Assembly: GCF_033542235.1 (NCBI RefSeq)
Contig: NZ_JAWRCU010000001.1
Location: 620,001 to 684,000 of the forward strand
Direction: 5' to 3'
Origin: JAWRCU01 sp033542235
GTDB lineage: Bacteria > Pseudomonadota > Alphaproteobacteria > Rhizobiales > Rhizobiaceae
DNA length: 64,000 bases
A program made the translations under genes and the position numbers. The notes under the pieces are model-generated. The model was not told where the DNA came from. It saw only the letters and a list, made by a program, of their open reading frames with translations, and made no database searches. This document shows positions 49,334 to 57,336 of the stretch, in pieces. Position 1 is the stretch's first letter. Every line of letters starts with the position of its first letter.

Positions 49334-49354
49334 TTGGTCCGATTGTTGGACCAA
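49334..49354. promoter_or_regulatory. Inverted repeat before the GntR gene (candidate operator)
   Basis: TTGGTCC (49334-49340) and GGACCAA (49348-49354) are perfect arms with a seven-base spacer, ending ten bases before the regulator start and overlapping its ribosome-binding region. FadR/GntR proteins bind TGGT/ACCA-type palindromes, so this is a likely autoregulatory site for the operon. Confidence 0.65.
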
Positions 49355-49364
49355 GGGAGGAAAT

Positions 49365-50072
49365 ATGACTCGCACCAGCGCCGTGCAGAGCGTCGTGGAT
49401 ATTTTGCGCACCGAGATTCCCCAGAGCTACCAGCCCGGCGACCTGCTGCAGAACGAACGGCTCATTGCGGAGAGGCTCGGCGTCAGCCGCAACACAGTGC
49501 GCGAGGCGCTCATCCACCTTGAAGCGTTCGGGATTATCGAGAAGACGCAGCGCGGTCCGCGCATCTGCGCGCCGAATATTGGCGCAGTCTTCCACATCAT
49601 GGACCAGTATTTCGACCGCAGCTTGAAGACCTGCTTGGATCTGCTCGACTTCCGGCGCATGATCGATATCGGCGCGTTGCCACAGGTGGTTGAGCGCATC
49701 ACCGACAATGACATCGCGCTTCTGGAAAGGCATGTCGGTCAGGTCGAGCGAGCCTTGACTGCGCACGAGGACGCGCTCGCCGACTACGCCTTCCACAACG
49801 AAATCATTCGTATTTCCGGCAACAGCGTGCTGGAGAAGCTCTACAAGGTACTGTCGCACACGCTGGTCTTCTACATGGAGATCGGCAAGAGCAACCCGGT
49901 CAACCGCGACAAGACGATCAGTGATCACCGCGCCATTATCCGGGCGCTTGGCGCACGCTCGCTAGATGCTGCGATCAGAGCCTTCTCCCAGCATTATGAC
50001 TACAGCGAGCGCAGCGTGCGCGCAGCTTATGAAAAGGCCGCGCCGCAGAAACGCGAGATGGAGAACCTGTGA
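49365..50072 (+). CDS. GntR/FadR-type regulator of the sugar-acid operon
   Basis: A 235-residue regulator. The winged-helix domain (about 1-70) includes PGDLLQNERLIAERLGVSRN and TVREALIHLEAFGIIEKTQR. The all-helical FCD domain carries the metal/ligand residues in FHNEIIRISGN and ISDHRAIIRAL (His positions of the FCD site). It probably senses a sugar acid and represses the downstream operon. GGGAGGAAAT sets the start. Its stop overlaps the dehydrogenase start (GTGATG). Confidence 0.92.
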   Translation: MTRTSAVQSVVDILRTEIPQSYQPGDLLQNERLIAERLGVSRNTVREALIHLEAFGIIEKTQRGPRICAPNIGAVFHIMDQYFDRSLKTCLDLLDFRRMIDIGALPQVVERITDNDIALLERHVGQVERALTAHEDALADYAFHNEIIRISGNSVLEKLYKVLSHTLVFYMEIGKSNPVNRDKTISDHRAIIRALGARSLDAAIRAFSQHYDYSERSVRAAYEKAAPQKREMENL

Positions 50073-51088
50073 TGCGAGCGCTCAGGATCGAAAAGGAAAA
50101 CGTCACCCGTTTCCATGAGGTGGAGCCGCCAGTCCTCGGCGGGGGGCAGGTGCGTGTTTGCGTGCGCCATGTCGGCCTGTGCGGCAGTGACCTGAACACC
50201 TTCAAGGGCTTGAACCCGCTGGTGGAGCTGCCGCGCATTCCCGGGCATGAGATCGGCGGCGAGATCATCGCCGTCGGCCCGGACGTCGCCGCGGATTACC
50301 GCTCTGGCCGCCGCGTCATCGTCATGCCCTACACCAATTGCGGCCAATGCCCCTCCTGCCGCAAGGGCAGGCTCAACGCCTGTCGCCACAACAGGACGCT
50401 CGGCGTGCAGCAGGAAGGCGGACTGGCCGAGGAGATCGTGCTGCCGGCCGAAAAGCTCATCCTCAACGACACGCTCGCGCCCCGCCATTTGGCCCTGGTC
50501 GAGCCGTTGTCGGTCGGCTTCCACGCCGTTGAGCGCGGGCGCGTGGCCAACGGCGACACCGTGTCCGTGCTCGGATGCGGCATGATCGGCATGGGCGTAC
50601 TGATCGGCGCGGTGGCGAAGGGCGCGCGTGTGATCGCCATCGATCCGAGCAAGGAGAAGCGCAATCTCGCGCTGAAGTTCGGCGCCTGGCAGGCGCTTCC
50701 GGCCGGCGGCGAGGAGCTTGTGCGCGAGGTGGCCGAGCTGACGGGCAACGACTTCGTCGACGTTGCCTTCGAGGCAGTCGGCCTACCGGCGACCTTCACG
50801 CAGGCAATCGATCTCGCCGGCTTCGCCGGGCGCGTCGTCTATGTCGGGTATTCCAAGGCGCCGGTCACCTACCAGACCCAGTTCTTCAACCTCAAGGAAC
50901 TCGACATCATGGGCTCGCGCAATGCCACGCTGCAGGATTTCCGCAATGTGGTCGCCCATCTGGAGAAGATCGGCGACGCAGCCGACCTGCTCATCTCGAA
51001 AGTCTTCCGATTCGACGAGGCCGAGGCGGCATTGCCCTATTGGGACGGCCACCGCGATGTCCTCAAGATCGTCATAGAGCGGAGCTGA
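50072..51088 (+). CDS. Zinc-dependent sugar/sugar-acid dehydrogenase (MDR family)
   Basis: A 338-residue medium-chain dehydrogenase. The catalytic zinc site is VGLCGSDLNTFKG and GHEIGGEI. The structural zinc Cys set is NCGQCPSCRKGRLNACRHN. The cofactor domain has VSVLGCGMIGMGVLIGAVA and AIDPSKEKR, where the Asp favours NAD. Overall resemblance is to L-galactonate/L-gulonate 5-dehydrogenases and galactitol-phosphate dehydrogenases. In this operon it probably oxidises an aldonate to a keto-acid before dehydration. That is inference from context. Confidence 0.88.
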   Translation: MRALRIEKENVTRFHEVEPPVLGGGQVRVCVRHVGLCGSDLNTFKGLNPLVELPRIPGHEIGGEIIAVGPDVAADYRSGRRVIVMPYTNCGQCPSCRKGRLNACRHNRTLGVQQEGGLAEEIVLPAEKLILNDTLAPRHLALVEPLSVGFHAVERGRVANGDTVSVLGCGMIGMGVLIGAVAKGARVIAIDPSKEKRNLALKFGAWQALPAGGEELVREVAELTGNDFVDVAFEAVGLPATFTQAIDLAGFAGRVVYVGYSKAPVTYQTQFFNLKELDIMGSRNATLQDFRNVVAHLEKIGDAADLLISKVFRFDEAEAALPYWDGHRDVLKIVIERS

Positions 51089-51090
51089 GG

Positions 51091-51873
51091 ATGACCGGAC
51101 CTTCGCAATCGCCACTCGAGAGAGCCTTCGGCCTCGCCGGCAAGCACGCACTCGTCACCGGCGGCGGCAGCGGGCTCGGCCTCGCCATCGCCAAGGCATT
51201 TGCCGCGGCTGGTGCGGGCGTCACCATCGCCGGCCGCAGGCTGGAGCTGCTTGAGCAGGCCGCTGCTGAGATCGGCCCGAACGCCCGCATCGCGCGGCTC
51301 GACCTGCGCGACATAGGCTCAATCAAAGGCTTCGCCGCTGCGGTGGAGGCCGAGCACGGGCAGGTGGACATCCTCGTCAACAATGCCGGCAACACCGTCA
51401 AGAAGCCGTTCGAGGAACAGACCGCGGAAGACCTGGACCAGGTCTTCGACGTACATGTGCGCGGCGCGCTGGAGCTGACGCGCTCGATCATTCCCGGCCA
51501 AGCCGCACGCGGCTGCGGCTCGGTGCTGTTCATCGCCTCAATGACCTCCTTCATCGGCCAGCCCCTCGTCATCGGTTACACCGCGGCCAAATCCGCCCTG
51601 ACCGGCGTGGTGCGCGGGCTCTCGGCCGAATATTCGGGTCGCAACGTCCGCGTCAACGCGATCGCGCCCGGCTGGATCGACACCGACCTCTTCCGTGCCG
51701 CCACTTCCAACGACAAGACGCGCTACGACAAGATCATCGGCCGCATCCAGATGGGCCGGGTCGGCAAGCCCGAGGATATTGGCTGGGCCTCCGTCTTCCT
51801 CGCATCGCCCGCCGCGGCCTACGTCACCGGCCAGACGCTTGTCGTCGACGGCGGCGCCCTCGTCGGCTTCTGA
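51091..51873 (+). CDS. SDR-family oxidoreductase of the sugar-acid operon
   Basis: A 260-residue classical SDR. It has ALVTGGGSGLGLAIAKAFAA, then ILVNNAGNTVKKPFEEQ, the catalytic Ser in LFIASMTSFIG, YTAAKSALTGVVRGLSAEYS and the C-terminal YVTGQTLVVDGGALVGF. This pattern fits gluconate 5-dehydrogenase/hexuronate-reductase-type SDRs. It begins 2 bp after the MDR dehydrogenase gene. A likely role is reduction or oxidation of the keto-acid intermediate; the reaction is not proven. Confidence 0.88.
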   Translation: MTGPSQSPLERAFGLAGKHALVTGGGSGLGLAIAKAFAAAGAGVTIAGRRLELLEQAAAEIGPNARIARLDLRDIGSIKGFAAAVEAEHGQVDILVNNAGNTVKKPFEEQTAEDLDQVFDVHVRGALELTRSIIPGQAARGCGSVLFIASMTSFIGQPLVIGYTAAKSALTGVVRGLSAEYSGRNVRVNAIAPGWIDTDLFRAATSNDKTRYDKIIGRIQMGRVGKPEDIGWASVFLASPAAAYVTGQTLVVDGGALVGF

Positions 51874-51929
51874 GCCGGCTCCCCTCAACCCAAGTCCCCG
51901 TTCAATCAAATCCCAAGGGAGGGATCATC

Positions 51930-52904
51930 GTGAAACTGCTTATGAAATGCCTCGTCGCAGCCGGCTCGCTGCTGGCCTCGAGCGCCATCGCGCTTGCGGC
52001 CAACGTGACCATTAAGGTCGCCTATGAGAACAATCCCGGCGAACCGGTCGATCAGGTGATGCACCATTGGAAAGAGGATCTGGAGAAGCGCTCGAACGGG
52101 GAGATCACGCTGGAGCTCTATCCATCCTCACAGCTCGGCTCCAAGAAGGACGTGACCGAGCAGGCCATGATGGGCCTCAATGTCATTACCATCACCGACG
52201 TGGGCTTTCTCGCCGATTACGATCCGGACCTCGGCGTGCTGTTCGGCCCGTACCTTGCCGACGACCCGGCCAAGCTGTTCAAGATCTATGACGGCGAGTG
52301 GTTCAAGAAGAAGTCCGAGGCGCTGAAGGCCAAGGGAATCCATATCGTCCTGCCGAATTATCTCTATGGCGTGCGCCAACTCATCACCCGCAAGCCGGTG
52401 CGCACCCCGGACGATCTCAAGGGCATGAAGATCCGCGTGCCGAACAACAACATGCAGATAAAGATTTTCGAGGCGATGGGCGCTACCCCGACGCCAATGC
52501 CACTGGGCGAGACCTTCCCGGCGCTGGCACAGGGCGTGATCGACGGCGTGGAGAATCCGATCTCGGTGCTCTACGGCCAGAAGTTCCAGGAGGAAGCCAA
52601 GTATCTCAGCATGATCGGCTATCTCACCAACACAGCCATGTTCGTCGGCGGCGAGGCGTTCTTCAGCACCCTGCCGCAGGACCAGCTCAAGCTCATCGAG
52701 GAGACCGCCTATGAGGCCGGCCTCTACAGCCAGAAGCTGACCACCGAGCAGGACGAACAGATGATCGCCAAGATGAAGGAAGCCGGCGTCGAGGTGATCG
52801 AGGTGAACAAGGAGCCTTTCAAGGAGCTGACCAAGAAGGTCTACACCGAGTTCCCCGAATGGAGCCCTGGTCTCTACGAACAGATCCAGGCCGAACTGAA
52901 ATAG
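51930..52904 (+). CDS. dctP: TRAP transporter substrate-binding protein (DctP)
   Basis: A 324-residue periplasmic binding protein. The signal LLMKCLVAAGSLLASSAIAL is cleaved near ALA/ANV. The DctP family features are KVAYENNPGEPVDQVMHHWK, GEITLELYPSSQLGSKKDV, the carboxylate-binding Arg region DDLKGMKIRVPNNNMQIKIF and the conserved ALAQGVIDGVENPISVLYG. It binds an organic or sugar acid for the DctQM permease encoded downstream. AAGGGAGGGATCATC sets the ATG or GTG at the start of the frame. Confidence 0.94.
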   Translation: MKLLMKCLVAAGSLLASSAIALAANVTIKVAYENNPGEPVDQVMHHWKEDLEKRSNGEITLELYPSSQLGSKKDVTEQAMMGLNVITITDVGFLADYDPDLGVLFGPYLADDPAKLFKIYDGEWFKKKSEALKAKGIHIVLPNYLYGVRQLITRKPVRTPDDLKGMKIRVPNNNMQIKIFEAMGATPTPMPLGETFPALAQGVIDGVENPISVLYGQKFQEEAKYLSMIGYLTNTAMFVGGEAFFSTLPQDQLKLIEETAYEAGLYSQKLTTEQDEQMIAKMKEAGVEVIEVNKEPFKELTKKVYTEFPEWSPGLYEQIQAELK

Positions 52905-52921
52905 GCATCATTTCGGACCGC

Positions 52922-52949
52922 GGAGAGGGCGGTATGACCCGCCCCCTCC
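52922..52949 (+). promoter_or_regulatory. Intra-operon hairpin between dctP and dctQ
   Basis: GGAG-A-GGGCGG (52922-52932) pairs with CCGCCC-C-CTCC (52939-52949) around a six-base loop with one mismatch. There is no T-run after it. Placed just after the binding-protein gene, it may block 3'-exonucleases or partly terminate, giving more DctP than DctQM. Confidence 0.55.
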
Positions 52950-53022
52950 CTCCACCACGAACGTCAACCACGGCCGCTTTCCCGTCCGACCGGACGAGGC
53001 AAGAGGCCCGGGAACACCTCCT

Positions 53023-53493
53023 ATGAAACTTATAGCCCGCCTTACGGACTGGCTGGCCGCTCTGCCGCTGTTCGTGCTGCTCGCGATCTTCAACGTCGCT
53101 GTGGTGATGCGGTATTTCGTCGACCGACCGCTGCAATGGACCGAGGAAATCGCCGGCCTGCTGATGGTTTGGATCATCATGCTCGGCGGCATCTCGGCCG
53201 AGCGTGACAACCAGCATCTTGCGATCCCGGTGCTTGTCGACCTTCTGTCGCCGAAGGTCACGGCCGCCCTCAATCTGCTCGTTTCGCTGCTGTCGGCGGC
53301 GTTTCTTCTCTATGTGTCATATGTCGGCCTGATGCTCGCGCTCAGCGTGAAGTTCAAGGTCACCGACATATTGCGGATTTCCTATTTCTGGATCGACATC
53401 GCCATCCCGGTCGGTTTCGTCGTCATCGCCGCCTACATGGTCGTTTCCGGCGTCGATCAGGCCCGCAAGGCGATTGCGGAGGCCGCACGATGA
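53023..53493 (+). CDS. dctQ: TRAP transporter small permease (DctQ)
   Basis: A 156-residue membrane protein with four helices typical of DctQ: LPLFVLLAIFNVAVVMRYFV, then RPLQWTEEIAGLLMVWIIML with the conserved W-x-E-E, a third helix near LLSAAFLLYVSYVGLMLAL and a last one near IPVGFVVIAAYMVV. It pairs with DctM. Its stop overlaps the dctM start by four bases. Confidence 0.92.
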   Translation: MKLIARLTDWLAALPLFVLLAIFNVAVVMRYFVDRPLQWTEEIAGLLMVWIIMLGGISAERDNQHLAIPVLVDLLSPKVTAALNLLVSLLSAAFLLYVSYVGLMLALSVKFKVTDILRISYFWIDIAIPVGFVVIAAYMVVSGVDQARKAIAEAAR

Positions 53494-54764
53494 ACCTGAC
53501 CGTCATTTTCCTCGTGATGCTCGCCCTACTGGCGCTCAACATGCGCCTCTACGTGGGCATCCTCATGGCGGTGTTCGCCTACTTCGTCTTCTTCAACCAC
53601 ATCCCGATCGCGATCGCCGTGCAGCGCTTCATCAGCCCGGCGCAGAATACTTCACTGCTGGCCATCCCATTTTTCATCATGCTGGGCACGGTGATGTCGC
53701 ATACGGGCATAGCCGAGCGCATCATCAAGGTCTCGGACCTGCTGGTCGGGCGCCTGCGCGGCGGCATGGCGCTCACCAACATTATGGTTTCCACCCTTAT
53801 GGGTGGCGTCAGCGCCTCCAACCTCGCCGACAGCGCCATGCTGACGCGCATGATGGTGCCAGAGATGGAGAAGCGCGGTTACGACCGCGCCTTTTCCTGC
53901 GCCGTCACTGCCGCCGGCTCGCTGATCACGCCGATCATCCCGCCCGGAATCGCGCTCATCATCTACGGACTGATCGCCGACGTTTCCATCGGCAAGATGT
54001 TCATGGCCGGCATCATCCCAGGCCTCGTCGGCGCCGCCCTGCTGATGGCCGCGGCTTATGCCACCTCGGTCAGGCGCGGCTACAGGCCGAGCCGCGAACG
54101 CCCGCTGACCGGCACGGAGGTGCTCCAGACGCTCGGCTCCGCCTGGACCGCCGTGCTGCTCATTGTCGCAATACTTGGCGGCATCCGCGCCAACATCTTC
54201 ACACCCACCGAGGCCGGCGCGGTCGCCGTCAGCCTCGTGCTCGTCATCGGCTTCTTCATCTACCGCGAGATGAAGGTGAAGCATGTCGTGGAATCGCTGA
54301 TCGAGACCGCCAAGTCCACCTCCTCCGTGCTTTTGGTCATCATGGCCTCGTCGGCTCTAGCCTGGGTCTTCTCTCTCGAGCAAGCCGGGCAGTCGCTGGC
54401 ACAGGTCATCTCAGCGCTGACTTCGAACCCCTACCTGTTCCTGCTGGTGGTCAATGTCGTGCTCCTGTTCCTCGGGATGCTGATCGAGGGCACGGCGCTG
54501 ATGATCGTGCTGGTGCCCCTGCTCATGCCCACCGTGAAGGCGATGGGGATCGACCCGGTCCATTTCGGCATCGTCATCATCATCAATCTGTCCATCGGCA
54601 CGCTGACCCCGCCCGTCGGCACGGTGATGCTGATGGTGTGCAACATCGCCAAGGTGAAGGTCAGCGATTTCACGCGGCAGGCTTTCAGCATGTATGCGGG
54701 GCTCTTTGCTTTCCTTCTCCTGGTCACATACGTGCCGATCCTCTCCACATTGCTAGCCAAGTAA
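53490..54764 (+). CDS. dctM: TRAP transporter large permease (DctM)
   Basis: A 424-residue inner-membrane permease with about twelve helices that couples uptake to sodium or protons. Signatures include LLAIPFFIMLGTVMSHTGIA, ALTNIMVSTLMGGVSASNLA, ITPIIPPGIALIIYGL and IINLSIGTLTPPVGTVMLM, the paired substrate/ion loops of DctM. Member of the operon; the substrate follows DctP. Confidence 0.94.
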   Translation: MNLTVIFLVMLALLALNMRLYVGILMAVFAYFVFFNHIPIAIAVQRFISPAQNTSLLAIPFFIMLGTVMSHTGIAERIIKVSDLLVGRLRGGMALTNIMVSTLMGGVSASNLADSAMLTRMMVPEMEKRGYDRAFSCAVTAAGSLITPIIPPGIALIIYGLIADVSIGKMFMAGIIPGLVGAALLMAAAYATSVRRGYRPSRERPLTGTEVLQTLGSAWTAVLLIVAILGGIRANIFTPTEAGAVAVSLVLVIGFFIYREMKVKHVVESLIETAKSTSSVLLVIMASSALAWVFSLEQAGQSLAQVISALTSNPYLFLLVVNVVLLFLGMLIEGTALMIVLVPLLMPTVKAMGIDPVHFGIVIIINLSIGTLTPPVGTVMLMVCNIAKVKVSDFTRQAFSMYAGLFAFLLLVTYVPILSTLLAK

Positions 54765-54776
54765 AGGATTGTCCTC

Positions 54777-55475
54777 ATGTCCAATCAGAAACCGTCTTCC
54801 GACAAGGCCATTTTCGAAGCTCTGCGGACGGAACTATTTACCGCCGTTGTCGGCGACGTGCTCGACGTACTCGGCTATCGCCACCAGTTCCTGCCGGCCG
54901 GCATTGCGCCGCTCCAGCCGGCTATGAAAGTGGTCGGCCGCGCCATGCCGGTGTTGGAGGCCGACGTGTTCAGCGACGGCTCGCCCTCGGCCAAGGGTCC
55001 GCTGGCGAACAAGCCCTTCGGGCTGATGATGGAAGCGCTGGACGACCTGAAGGAGGATGAGGTTTACATCGCCACCGGCGCCTCGCTGCGTTACGCCCTT
55101 TGGGGCGGGCTGATGTCGACGCGCGCCCTGCATCTCAAGGCGGCGGGTGCCATCCTGGACGGCTATATCCGCGACACTGACGAGATTGAGAAGCTCGGCT
55201 TCAACGTCTTCTCGCGCGGTATCTACGCCCAGGACCAGGGTCCGCGCGGCAAGGTGATCGACTATCGCTGCGCCATCGAGATCACGGGCATCCGCGTCGA
55301 GCCGGGCGATCTCGTCTTCGGCGACCGCGAGGGTGTTCTGATCATTCCCCGCGCGGTGGAGGCCGAGGCGATCGAGCGCGCGCTGGAGAAGGTGCGCACG
55401 GAAAACGAAGTCGCCATCGCCATCCGCAACGGAATGAGCGCCTGCGAGGCGTTCTCGACCTTCGGTGTGATGTGA
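54777..55475 (+). CDS. RraA-family aldolase/decarboxylase-like protein
   Basis: A 232-residue protein of the RraA/HMG-aldolase family. The conserved metal and pyruvate site is seen as GGLMSTRALHLKAAGAILDG and YIRDTDEI, where the Asp-Arg/Arg-Asp pair coordinates the divalent metal and binds pyruvate. A C-terminal GDLVFGDREGVLIIPRAVEA is typical. Catalytic members cleave 4-hydroxy-4-methyl-2-oxoglutarate or decarboxylate oxaloacetate. In this operon it may cleave a 2-keto-3-deoxy acid. Starts 12 bp after dctM. Confidence 0.87.
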   Translation: MSNQKPSSDKAIFEALRTELFTAVVGDVLDVLGYRHQFLPAGIAPLQPAMKVVGRAMPVLEADVFSDGSPSAKGPLANKPFGLMMEALDDLKEDEVYIATGASLRYALWGGLMSTRALHLKAAGAILDGYIRDTDEIEKLGFNVFSRGIYAQDQGPRGKVIDYRCAIEITGIRVEPGDLVFGDREGVLIIPRAVEAEAIERALEKVRTENEVAIAIRNGMSACEAFSTFGVM

Positions 55476-55813
55476 TGGCCGGGCCGGACGCCCCGCCCGC
55501 CGACCAGACCGACGGGCGCCTGCTGCTGCTTTCGGATGCGGACAATGTGCTCGTAGCCCGCCGGCCCATCGCGGCGGGCGAGACCATCTTCGTCTCGGGC
55601 GTCCCGGTGCGGACCAGCAAGGAAATCCTGCTCGGGCACAAGGTCGCCCGCCAGGCCATCGCCGAGAACGATAAAGTGCGCAAATACGGCGCGCCGATCG
55701 GTTCGGCCATCAGGGCGATCGCGGTGGGCGAGCATGTGCACATCCACAATATGAAGAGCGACTACACCAGGACGCATGTCATCGATGCGTCGGACGAGGA
55801 GAAGTCGAGATGA
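55475..55813 (+). CDS. UxaA-family dehydratase, small (SAF-domain) subunit
   Basis: A 112-residue protein equal to the N-terminal SAF domain of altronate/galactarate dehydratases. It has PIAAGETIFVSGVP, LLGHKVARQAIAENDKVRKY and GAPIGSAIRAIAVGEHVHIH, with the conserved metal-associated His at the end. In E. coli UxaA and GarD this domain is fused to the large one; here it is separate, as in SuyA of (R)-sulfolactate sulfo-lyase and some archaeal-type dehydratases. It overlaps the RraA gene by one base and the large-subunit gene by four. Confidence 0.9.
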   Translation: MAGPDAPPADQTDGRLLLLSDADNVLVARRPIAAGETIFVSGVPVRTSKEILLGHKVARQAIAENDKVRKYGAPIGSAIRAIAVGEHVHIHNMKSDYTRTHVIDASDEEKSR

Positions 55814-57024
55814 GCGAGGCAGCCAAGCTCAGGGGCTATCTGCGTTCGGACGGCCGCAAGGGCATCCGCAACGTCGTGGTCGTGGCCTATCTCGTCGAAT
55901 GCGCTCATCACGTCGGGCGCGAGATCGTCGGCAATTTCCGCGGCAGGGACGTGCATCTGATCGGCTTCCCCGGCTGCTTTCCGAATGAATACGCACAGCG
56001 CATGATGGAGCGGCTCTGCACGCATCCCAATGTCGGCGCGGTGCTTCTGCTCTCGCTCGGCTGCGAAAGCTTCAACAAGTTCTCGCTGTCCAAAGCGGTG
56101 GCCGCCAGCGGCCGCCCAGTGGCCACGCTCACCATCCAGAACAATGGCGGCACACTTTCTACCATCGCGGACGGAACCGCTTGGGTCGGCGAGCAGCTCG
56201 AGGCGCTGAAAGCGGCCGAAACCGTGCCGATGGGGCTCGACGAGCTGGTCGTCGGCACGGTCTGCGGTGGCTCCGATGGCACCAGCGGGCTTACCGGCAA
56301 TCCGGCAGTGGGCCGCGCCTTCGACCGGCTGGTCGAGGCGGGCGCCACCTGCATTTTCGAGGAGACGGGCGAACTGATCGGCTGTGAGGAAATCATGGCC
56401 GAGCGCGCCGTGACACCCGAACTCGCCGACGAATTGCGCGCCTCCGTGGCCAAGGCCGCGCGCTATTACGCCACGCTGGGCTACGGCAGCTTCGCGCCGG
56501 GCAATGCCGATGGCGGCCTCTCCACAATCGAGGAGAAGTCGATGGGCGCCTATGCCAAGTCCGGCTCGTCGCGGATTTCCGGCATCATCAAGCCAGGCGA
56601 CATCCCTCCGAGCGGCGGATTGTTCTTGATGGATGTGGTGCCCGACGGCGAGGTGCGCTTCGGCTTCCCCAACATCTCCGACAATGCCGAGATCGTGGAG
56701 ATGATCGCCTCGGGCTGCCACCTCACTTTGTTCGTCACCGGGCGCGGCTCGGTCTCCGGCTCGGCGATCTCGCCGGTCGTCAAGGTTTGCGCCAACCCGG
56801 ACACCTACCGCAAGCTCAAGGGCGACATGGATATCGACGCCGGCAAGATCCTGGAAGGCCATGCCACCCTGGACGATGTGGGCGGTGAGATCCTCGACTT
56901 GATCAAGGACGTGGCACGCGGCGAAACGACCAAGTCGGAGCATCTCGGCCACCGCGAATTCATATTGACCTACAAGAGTTTCGAGCCGATCGGCCCGGCC
57001 TGCCTGCCCACGGCTGCCGCCTGA
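55810..57024 (+). CDS. UxaA-family dehydratase, large subunit
   Basis: A 404-residue large subunit. It begins LRGYLRSDGRKGIRNVVVVA (canonical G-F/Y-x-R-x-D-G-R-x-G-x-R-N) and contains LLLSLGCESFN, LTIQNNGGT, VCGGSDGTSGLTGNPAVGRA and a later FVTGRGSVSGSAISPVVKVC. The Cys/Ser residues and GSDGxSGxTxNPA box form the Fe/metal-dependent dehydratase site. It removes water, or sulfite in the SuyB branch, from a hydroxy-acid. With the small subunit it should form the active enzyme. Altronate, galactarate-like acids, or sulfolactate cannot be told apart by reading. Confidence 0.92.
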   Translation: MSEAAKLRGYLRSDGRKGIRNVVVVAYLVECAHHVGREIVGNFRGRDVHLIGFPGCFPNEYAQRMMERLCTHPNVGAVLLLSLGCESFNKFSLSKAVAASGRPVATLTIQNNGGTLSTIADGTAWVGEQLEALKAAETVPMGLDELVVGTVCGGSDGTSGLTGNPAVGRAFDRLVEAGATCIFEETGELIGCEEIMAERAVTPELADELRASVAKAARYYATLGYGSFAPGNADGGLSTIEEKSMGAYAKSGSSRISGIIKPGDIPPSGGLFLMDVVPDGEVRFGFPNISDNAEIVEMIASGCHLTLFVTGRGSVSGSAISPVVKVCANPDTYRKLKGDMDIDAGKILEGHATLDDVGGEILDLIKDVARGETTKSEHLGHREFILTYKSFEPIGPACLPTAAA

Positions 57025-57225
57025 TCGTCACGGCGGCTGCCCGGAACAGAGCGTCGCGCACGCGAACACGCTAGACCAAAGGTCTGGCCAATCCAGGACG
57101 TAGTGTCCGGCGTAGCTTGGCTGAGGCGAGCCCAGTTCCTGACGCCACTATCGGCATGCATGCGGCAGGCCTGCCGATCTCGCGATCGAGCATCCGAGGC
57201 CAAGCCACTCGCCGCGACTGAGCTC
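57025..57225. other. Spacer between sugar-acid operon and chromate island
   Basis: About 200 bases after the UxaA stop and before the minus-strand genes. No gene, strong hairpin or recognised repeat was identified. Confidence 0.4.
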
Positions 57226-57336
57226 TTAATGGCGCTGCTCTGCTAGGTCGGTCACATGCTCGAGGCCGCCCGGCAAGCGCTTGATGCGCTCGTCCCCGCT
57301 GAGCTCGAGCCCGTTCCTCTTCAGCGCCTCGATCAT
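57226..57336 (-). CDS. Possible 36-residue peptide coupled to chrA
   Basis: An ATG at 57334-57336 overlaps the chrA stop (ATGA), and the frame reads MIEALKRNGLELSGDERIKR then LPGGLEHVTDLAEQRH to TAA. The overlap suggests translational coupling. The sequence is protein-like (amphipathic, acidic) but no family is recognised. It may be a real small protein or a chance frame. Confidence 0.35.
   Translation of the reverse strand: MIEALKRNGLELSGDERIKRLPGGLEHVTDLAEQRH

Noticed and set aside
53474..55060. 528-codon plus-strand frame overlapping dctM and the RraA gene
   Set aside because: It is a shifted frame; dctM in the other frame has twelve helices and proper four-base overlap with dctQ.
55475..57024. 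Firm call as sulfolactate sulfo-lyase suyAB
   Set aside because: The split organisation fits, but neighbouring sulfolactate dehydrogenases (SlcC, ComC) are absent and sugar-type dehydrogenases are present, so only family level is reported.
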